Origin: Owenia fusiformis
Taxonomy: Eukaryota; Annelida; Polychaeta; Sabellida; Oweniidae
DNA: 64,000 nt
Direction of reading: 5' to 3'
Assembly (NCBI GenBank): GCA_903813345.2
Contig: CAIIXF020000012.1
Span: forward strand, 8,950,432 to 9,014,431
A model generated the notes under the pieces. The model was not told the DNA's origin and did no database searches. It was given only the letters and a program-made list of their open reading frames with translations. The position numbers and the translations under genes are program-made. Of the stretch, positions 23,334-32,300 are shown in pieces; the stretch's first letter is position 1; each line of letters opens with the position of its first letter.

Positions 23334-24386
23334 TGTATATATAATTCAATGTTTGTACCTGCAATTTTGCATGGTTGTAGTACCTTCGTATTGAACAAAT
23401 CAAATTGCAAAACACTTGCTACCTTTCAATATAAGATAGGAAAATCGCTATTACAACTCAAGTGTAATCCTGCTAAGGAGGCCCTGTTCGGTGACTTGGG
23501 ATGGAGGCCTATATGTAATGTCATAGAAAAAAGAAAAATTGACTATTTTATCTACTTAAAGAGCTCTCTTAAAGCAGGGCTCCACAAGAATATTTTCAAT
23601 TATATGTTTGAGGACTTTAAAAAGGGAAATACAGCCACCTGGTCTTATTTTTCTAGCATTAAAGATATTTTGACCAACCATGGTTTAGACGATGTAATAT
23701 ACAGAGAGGACACAGATTGGTACTCGTCATATTTGAAAATATTTAATGATTTGTTACGCAATACATTTTTTGACTCGATAAACCAGAAAAAGTCACTTAC
23801 AGTATATAGTAATATTAAAAGAAACACACTTATGGAAAATACCTTAAAACTGATTTTGACTTCTATGCTCAAAAACTTAAATTCAAGGCCAGATCAGGAT
23901 GCTTTGGTCTCGCCATTGATCTTGAGAGATGGGGTATAAGTGATGGAATGTGTTCTTTTTGTAATATGAGCTGTAAAGAAACTCCTGAACATCGATTTTT
24001 ACCTGCCCAAAGTTTAAAGAGGAAAGGTTTACATTTTATAATAGCATTGAGAATAGACTTCCACACATTTATAATTATTTTAAGACATGCATTCCCAATA
24101 ATGGTTTAGAATGGGTGCTTGGGGATGCGGCATATGTTATCTTGGGTCAAGAACAAGGTTATATTTTTGATGCATGCTCAAAGTATTTTATCAAAAACAT
24201 ATATGTAGCACCAACAAGTTAATGTATTGCAAATGTTTTAGTTTTGTTTTAATGTCTTATTGCGCAAATGTTTTTAGCTCTGCTTTAGAATTGTACTTGT
24301 ACACATGTATTGTATGTTTTAACTGCTGCACTAGTTTAACTATGTGCCACTGATCTAAACGTGATTGCAATAAATTAATTAAAAAA

Positions 24387-26120
24387 AGTGGGTGGAAACA
24401 TACTATTGTCGCTGTAATTCAAAGAATCGCCTATACAGACGTGACAATATTAAGACTCGTCGCTTGTATTTTTGCTTGTACATTACGCCAGTATTTTCCG
24501 TTTTGTACGTTATTAACGTCTATATGAAAACACATGCCTGTAGTATTCATTTTGGTAGATTTGAAAACCATTGTGTCCCGTTTCAAGGAGGATTGGCTCC
24601 CAGGATCGAAACTCGATATTTTCCAACAATGAAAACGTCGAAATGTCGTTATTTTCTGAAATTAAAACCGACTATAAATTCAAAATAAACAGTTCAAAAG
24701 ATTCGAACCAATATCTCGATCATTTCTTGTGAGTTTTGGAATTTTTCGTTTGGAAATAAGACCAAAATTCACGATTTAAATGTTGAAGTGAACAAAATGG
24801 CGGCTGTTTGAATTCGAATTTTGTATTACGACATACCCATATATGGGACAGAATATCGGTGGTGCACTCTGGGAGCCAATCCTCCTTGGTCCCGTTTCAA
24901 CTATTGTTGCGAAGACAACCCCTGGTATCTAAAGGAATATGCAAATGATGACACATACACAACCAAAACATATCTGATACTTCAGTATGGTGCCATACCT
25001 GCATTAGAGAAATGTGAATATGTAAATGTTTAAAATGAGTTATATTCATATTCTCATTTAAGAATACTGGAATAAGGAATTGGGAGGGAGAGTGGAAAAA
25101 ATTGAAAGTAATCCTTGCAAATGTTAATGTTTTTCCTGCCAATGATAGCCATTAGGTGAGGTAAAAGTTAACATAAGTGAGGCAGTTGCCTCGCTTGCCT
25201 CATGTCTGGCTTGCCTCTTTCTGGCAAATGTCTGTTGGGCAAATTGAGGGAGGATTTCAAACCAGGTGTTTTTAAAGACTAACAACAAATATCACTAATG
25301 AGCTCTAATGAGCAAACAGGCAGGGGCAACTAAAGGGCTGTGTGTTAAGCCTGTTCATCAGAACCAAATGAACCGATCTGACCATGTGTCTGTAAGTATT
25401 TTCAATGTTTAAAAATGTTCTTTGTCTCGCGTCCTAGGCACCCATCTCACATATACCTACTCTCAATACTCTGACGATCTGATGACTTTTGTAAACTATC
25501 TGCAATACTGAGAGTCGTCCTTTGTTAAAATATCCAAGCCACTGATAAACTTAACCCAAACTTAACAACCTAACTGAGATGAGTTCCCGTTTCCTCTAGC
25601 GTGAGGTCCATCTTGAGTGCATGTGTTCATAAACACATCTGCTCTAGATCTGTGTTCTTTGATTGCAACTTATTTTTCTTACTGTTTTGTCTTTATATGA
25701 ACTGCCTGAAAACCTACAAATCTTGTCTTCACAATTCAGGCAGGATTCATATAGGGATATTTTATAATTCCTGACCTGCCTGTGAGCAGGATTTAGTGGT
25801 TCAAATGTTATCATGAAATTCATCATGCACTGAAGAATAATATTTTCAGAAACCCACGTTTAACCGTTTACTAGACTATAATAGATACTAGCCTTTATAT
25901 TATGATAATTTGCAATATGAAATAATAGAGATTTTAGAAACGTAAACGTTTAAATTACACGTTTAAAAAACTAAGTATAGCTTAAATGTAAAAAATGAGC
26001 AATATATTGGTTACTTATGATGATCGGTAATGCTTTGCGTTGATTGGCCAGAACACGTCTATAAGACGTACAGTTCATTGCTGCATTGTTTCCATGGTTG
26101 CACTACAGCTTTAAGTTACG
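24387..26120. other. Region between the LINE and gene B 3' end
   Basis: Contains an inverted pair around 24580-24905 (GGAGGATTGGCTCCCAG and its inverse), also seen degenerate near 33090-33118. No gene recognised and no obvious polyadenylation signal for gene B. Confidence 0.4.
24560..24905. mobile_element. Inverted-repeat MITE-like element
   Basis: GTCCCGTTTCAAGGAGGATT at 24576 and an inverse copy ending near 24900 enclose about 300 bp. Noncoding. Confidence 0.45.
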
Positions 26121-26122
26121 AT

Positions 26123-26311
26123 TTACATATTGCCGTTATCCACACGAGCTACGTTTAAACTTGAGTCCATTGGAAACTTTTCCATGTGATCGTCTTCCCC
26201 CTTCGCCCAGTCCTGGACTTCACCTTTTGCAAAAATCAGGAATACCAGAAGTCCAAATAAGTAAAATCCTGTACAGATGTAAAACACAACTTGCCATTCT
26301 GCCGCCGTCCC
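26123..26311 (-). CDS. Gene B exon 10 (C-terminus)
   Basis: Acceptor CTCCAG, entered in phase 0, TAA stop at 26123-26125. Encodes [20 protein letters not shown] (TM12) and the cytosolic tail [15 protein letters not shown], very like sialin's FAKGEVQNWA. The equivalent gene A exon is not in the window. Confidence 0.88.
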   Translation of the reverse strand, partial: GTAAEWQVVFYICTGFYLFGLLVFLIFAKGEVQDWAKGEDDHMEKFPMDSSLNVARVDNGNM

Positions 26312-29300
26312 CTGGAGTAACACATATTATTATTTTCATGTAACAAAATGTTCAGCCTTCAGTCAGTTCATTTCAAGAAAGTGGTAAGTAAATTTGAGAT
26401 TACTTTTGAAGTTGCCAAGTATAATTTAAATGAAAAGATGAGAACCAGTCCATTAGTTTATAGAGATTACAATGAGTTTACAAACACAGTTGAGTCCTCT
26501 TATAGTTTTCTAGATTTAGTTCGAACTACTTGGGTTGTATTTTTGTATACCCACGGTGCTAGTGAATTGCGTAATATTTTAATGAGGTTTCGCACCAGCA
26601 GGTATCAGTAGAAAGAACAATATATAAGCCCTGCAGTGCAAATTACATTCCCGTGTGTTTTCAACAAAGAAAAACTCATTCAAACGCACTAACACAATTC
26701 TTTCGACAGACATCACGGTTTAGTGCAATCGAACTCCTGTGGTACACTAGCGAATAGGCGACAAAGTCGGTTAGCCGATAAGATTGACACATCATAATTA
26801 GCGTTGTAAGTACGCTTGAATGAGCTGTGATTGTTAAAAACGTGTAACAATGTAACTTGCACTGCAGTGGCTTATTTGTCTTTTTCGTGATACCCAGGGG
26901 GAAAACTTATATATAAGCTGATATATATAATCATACAACTACTATGCAATTGACTTGCACCGCGAGGAGTTCAAAAACGCAGCCATAGTGTCTTAATTCT
27001 GTGTGTATCTTTTTGACTCCCACATCAAATTGACATACTATAGTTTATAAAACAAATACAATATTGCTATCTAATAGCATGAAAGTATAAAAGTACAGTG
27101 TATGAAATCGTTTCGAGGTACATTACGTACTAAACTCACATTTGTTGTTATTGCACCCACAATCATAGGAGAGAAGATACCCGGCAGAGTGGCCGCAGTA
27201 TTTGTGATTCCAAACAACACGCCTGCAAATCTGAAAACATAAAACGTCAAAAGACAATTCCGAAAATTCACGCTTAACTAATACCTGTTGTTGCTCCTAC
27301 AATCATAGGAGAGAAGATACTCAGTACCCGGCAGAGTGCCCGCAATATTTTTGATTCAAAACAACACGCCTGCAAACCTGAAAACATAAAACGTCAAAAG
27401 ACAATTCCGAAAATTCACGCTTAACTAATATCTGTTGTTGCTCCTACAATCATAGAAGAGAAAATACCCGGCAGAGTGGCCGCTGTATTTGAAAAAATAA
27501 AACATCTGGGAGTACACCGGACATGAGGAAAACAAGCCCCGGATATCCCAAACAAAGAAATAACGTTGAAAGCTTTGTCAAATACTCGAAATTCATTCGA
27601 TATTACTTTTACTGTTTACGAAATTACCTCGGAGCTACATCGACATGGTTGATTAGATAAGCTGATCTCACAGCCCCCGTCAGAGTGACACCTATCGTGA
27701 GAAAAGCAACCGCCAGATATCGTCTGTCGCAATCCATAAACCCAGTTGCAAGCATAAAGATGGCTGGACCCACGAAACCTAAACGTAAATATGAGTGTTT
27801 TGCCACTAAACCACAGATAACGATACTGATTTACCTTCAGTTACATATATTGTTAAATAGAGGTGAGTCTTCACGTATATTTGACAGAGAGTGAACGTGA
27901 ACATCAGTGCGCATTTTTAGATGAGTAATGAGAGTACAAACTATTGACTAAAACTAAAAAAATGATTAACAAGTTTCACATTTTAAATTCATAAACATCC
28001 AAAACCGTGAATATATCCATTGTGGTGTAATGACCCGAGGGCGCCCCGGGGGAATGTCTAACTAACGAGCATAGTGTAACAAGCCAGATAAAGAAATTAA
28101 AAGAAAGTGTGCTAAATTCAATGCCCCGCATGGGAATCGAACCTAGGACCCCTGGATCCAAAGTCTGATGCTCTACCGACTGAGCTATAAAGGCTTAAGC
28201 CACTACAGCTGGACTGTAGTAGCAACTTGCTATCAAGGGTCGTTACACTATCTCTCCCTTTGAAAGGACCACGCCCTCGTGGTCAGCCCTGCTTCCCTAG
28301 CAGTGACTACCATATACACAAGGGCGCAAAGGATACAACCAATGCTCTGATCCCACTTCTGACACCAATGTAATGACCCGAGGGCGCCCCAGGGGAATGT
28401 CTAACTAACGAGCATAGTGTAACAAGCCAGATAAAGAAATTGAAAGAAAGTGTGCAAAATTCAATGCCCCGCATGGGAATCGAACCTAGGACCCCTGGAT
28501 CCAAAGTCTGATGCTCTACCGACTGAGCTATAAAGGCTTAAGCCACTACAGCTGGACTGTAGTAGCAACTTGCTATCAAGGGTCGTTACACTATCTCCCT
28601 TTGAAAGGACCACGCCCTCGTGGTCAACCCTGCTTCCCTAGCAGTGACTACCATATACACAAGGGCGCAAAGGATACAACCAATGCTCTGATCCCACTTC
28701 TGACACCAATGTAATGACCCGAGGGCGCCCCAGGGGAATGTCTAACTAACGAGCATAGTGTAACAAGCCAGATAAAGAAATTGAAAGAAAGTGTGCTAAA
28801 TTCAATGCCCCGCATGGGAATCGAACCTAGGACCCTTGGATCCAAAGTCTGATGCTCTACCGACTGAGCTATAAAGGCTTAAGCCACTACAGCTGGACTG
28901 TAGTAGCAACTTGCTATCAAGGGTCGTTACACTGGCATTAAATAAAAAAGCGTTTTACCTATAGTCTGGAAAACTTTTCTAGTGGCCTCTGTTGACAGAT
29001 ACTCTTTTTCGCGTATGAGATCTGCCACCTGTCCACATATCACAGAGAATACCCACATACATATGTAAGGAAGGGCAGAGAGAAAACCATTCTAAAACAA
29101 AGCAGTTTTACAAATGAAATAATGCATGCCGCATGTGATTTTTGACATTAGATAGTTGTCACCCACAGTGGTTGTCACCGGTCCCTATGTAATTTATTTT
29201 GTAGCAAAGGAGTGGTATCGATATGGTGAACTTTTGGACACGGATTTCTCTTAAACCAGTAACCAAAACATTCTGAAAATTTTACACAATTGTCAATTTA

Positions 29301-32300
29301 ATGGTCATCTTTTGGATGATAACATTATAATTTAAAATATATATAAATACTTTTTTCTATATCGTTTTAGAAAACACATCAGACACTCCTTTTGTTATTG
29401 GTATCATATGTTCGGAATTTAATGAAACATCTATCCGAACCTCATTGGAACAAAACGACATAAACACAACGTGTTTAGGTCTCTCAATATTGTAATTATA
29501 CAAAGGAAAGTTTGGTTGATCTTAAAAAAGTATCTTGTTCATGAAATAAAAGGTTTATCTTAATTTTTAACTATTTGGGGGGTGTTTTAAGTTTTGAATA
29601 CTTTTTGTACAATCAACCATTTCCTTTGTATAACTTTATAATATTGAGAGGTGTAATAAAATTTTGTACGAGTATATGCTATTTTGTTCCAACAAGATTC
29701 GGAAAGACATTTTATTTCATTCTCAAGAATAGGTTGAAAGGAACAAAAAACAACTGCAATAAAAAAACAAAAAATAAAAAAACTCGCATCATGAAGTGCA
29801 AAATTCGCATCATCATATTCGATTCTCATGATTTGAAGTGCAATACAGGATATATTCTGTTCGAGAATCCGTAGTGGAACGAGACGAAGTCGAGTGCCAA
29901 TACAGAATATCGAGAGCAGAATTAACCTGTATTGCACTTCAAATCATTCTACAGGGTGTCCCAAAAAAAAGGAAACCAGCAATAGATTGCTTATTTCTCA
30001 AATATGAATAATGATAGGAAAATTTCACAGCTACCATCTGATAGATTATGATGTCCTCTTTCTTATGATACCAAAGTTGTCTATTTTCCTTCACGGATGA
30101 CTGAGTTATAAGGGATTTAAGTGACCATGTCAGAAATGAGTTTGTACCACTTTCAGCAAAGTCAATTTCACCATCATAACAAAGTGATAAGTAACAACAA
30201 ACAGGATATCACTCTTATACTCATTTATTCCAATTAAAATTACACATATCATATTTAACACCCCTTTTAAATCCCAATGTCCATTCAAAGTTGTTTTAAC
30301 CCCAGTGTTGCAGTACGTGCGATGAGATCAAGGGCAGACATTTGCATTGAAAGGAATGGGGGTCATGTTGAAGGACACTGGGGTTAAAACAACTTTGAAT
30401 GGACATTGGGATTTAAAAGTGGTGTTAAATATGATATGTGTAGTTTTACTTGGAATAAATGAGTAAAAGAGTGATTTCCTGATGTTTGTTGTTACTTATC
30501 ACTTTGTTATGATGGTGAAATTGACTTGGCTAAAAGTGGTACAAACTCATTTCTGACATGGTCACTTAAATCCCTTATAACTCAGTCATCCGTGAAGGAA
30601 AATAGACAACTTTGGTATCATAAGAAAGAGGACATCATAACCTACCATATGGTAGCTGTGAAATTTTCCTATTATTATTCATATTTGATAAATAAGCAAT
30701 CTATTGCTGGTTTCCTTTTTTTTGGGACACACTGTATATCGTTTTTATCGTGTGATCCTCTGTATTGCTACTGAGAATGTCCCCTTCGTACCAATATTTT
30801 CTGTTTTGCGACGGAGATGATCAATGGGGACATTCGCAGTAGCAATACAGATCGGAACAGCACAAGAACTGACCAATCAGAATGCTTCATTTTACAGATC
30901 ATACGATAATATATTAAGTTATTGAATGATTTTAAGTGCAATACAGGATATATTCTGTTCGAGAATCCGTAGTGGAACTAGACGAAGTCGAGTGCCAATA
31001 AAGAATATCGAGAGCAGAATATATCCTGTGTTGCACTTCAAATCATTCTATATCGTTTTTATCGTGTGATCCTCTGTATTGCTACTGAGAATGTCCCCTT
31101 CGTACCAATATTTTCTGTTTTGCGACGGAGATGATCAATGGGGACATTCGCAGTAGCAATACAGATCGGAACAGCACAAGAACTGACCAATCAGAATGCT
31201 TCATTTTACAGATCATACGATAATATATTAAGTTATTGAATGATTTTAAGTGCAATACAGGATATATTCTGTTCGAGAATCCGTATTGGAACGAGACGAT
31301 GTCGATTGCCAATACAGAATATCGAGAGCAGAATATATCCCGTGTTGCACTTCAAATCATTCTATAACGTTTTTATCGTGTGATCCTCTGTATTGCTACT
31401 GGGTTTGTCACTTCCGTACCAATATTTTCTGTATTGCGACGGAGATGGTCAACGGGGACAATCTCATTAGCAATACATATCGTGCAATAAAGGATATATT
31501 CTGCTCTAGCAATTCCGTATTAGAACGAGACGATGTCGAATGCCAATACAAAATTTCGAAAGCAGAATATATCCTGTATTGCACTTCAAATCATTCTATA
31601 TAACGTTTTTATCGTGTGATCCTCTGTATTGCTACTGAGAATGTCCCCTCCGTTCCAATATTTTCTGTATTGCGACGGAGATGATAAATGGCCAAAGTGC
31701 CCTAATACGTCACTTCCGCTGAACAGAAAAACGTAGTTTTAAAAAATGAATGTAGTCCCAATACAATTGTGATCATGACGAGTCAGTAAGCTAGTAGGTA
31801 GGTACAGTTGTCATCTTTTTGCAATGACAACATGCCATTTCTTCTGAAAATGCGTTTATTTGGGTTATCTAAAGGAAAATTTCGAGTCAAGTGGCGTATT
31901 AATTTTGCCTTCATTTTTGTGAATTTCAATTTCTGTCGGCAGAAAGAGCGAGGGGATAGTGTCACAATTGACCAATTATTTCAAAAAGTAGATGTTTGGC
32001 TCCTATTGAGTTTAGTGTCAAAATGTAGCTTAGACATAGCTTTAGAACCTCAGATAGGCCAGTGAGGCCACATAAATCCATAACTCGAGATAAAAAGTCA
32101 GGCTTTTGCCCTTTTGCCCATTGACTAGTATGGTGACGTGAAGTAGGGCTGTTTTGCCAATGGGGACAATCTCAGTAGCAATACAGATTGGTACAGCACA
32201 AGAACTGACCAATCAGAAGGCTTCATTTTACACATCATACTATAAAAACGTTTATACTCACAGATCTTATGTCAAACTTTAAAACATCTCTCATATATAA

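Larger units (their letters stand above)
21740..24386 (+). mobile_element. LINE (non-LTR) fragment split by a mariner insertion
   Basis: Reverse-transcriptase remnants: LKQGCCLSPMLF near 21911, the catalytic FADDIVLLAE near 22036 (YADD equivalent), YKYLGVYFD near 22220, then after the insertion a C-terminal region from about 23335 with GDLGWRP and a zinc-like CSFCNMSCKETPEHRF near 23950. It ends in an AATAAATTAATTAAAAAAA tail at 24368-24386. The N-terminal RT, endonuclease and ORF1 are missing. One stop before SDW and a shift near 23940 show decay. The clade is not certain. Confidence 0.8.
28026..28931 (-). mobile_element. TRIM retrotransposon array: LTR-int-LTR-int-LTR
   Basis: Three 222-bp repeats (28026-28247, 28369-28590, 28710-28931), two to three mismatches between any pair, separated by interiors of 121 and 119 bp. 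Read on the minus strand each LTR begins TGTAACGACCC and ends GGGTCATTACA (TG...CA with an 11-bp imperfect inverted end). One base past the LTR is an 18-nt primer binding site, and directly before the next LTR a polypurine tract. There is no gag or pol. This is terminal-repeat-in-miniature architecture, and the tandem form is the usual product of LTR-LTR recombination. No clear target duplication is seen (flanks TGTGG and CTGGC). Lies in intron 7 of gene B; absent from gene A. Confidence 0.85.

Noticed and set aside
26348-26611. 87-residue plus-strand frame in gene B intron 9
   Set aside because: No domain, no splice or promoter support, opposite strand within a confirmed intron.
27284-27377. 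Mutually exclusive alternative exon 9
   Set aside because: In-frame stop and insertion make it unusable.
28307-28504. Repeated minus-strand frame beginning [13 protein letters not shown]
   Set aside because: It is translation of the tRNA-like segment and LTR; it recurs only because the LTR does, and TRIM elements carry no protein gene.
28026-28931. Cluster of three genuine tRNA genes, or a CRISPR-like array
   Set aside because: tRNA stems are incomplete; repeats of 222 bp with LTR ends, a primer site and a polypurine tract fit a retroelement.
31250-31603. 117-residue plus-strand frame
   Set aside because: It spans the palindromic repeat array and repeats with it.
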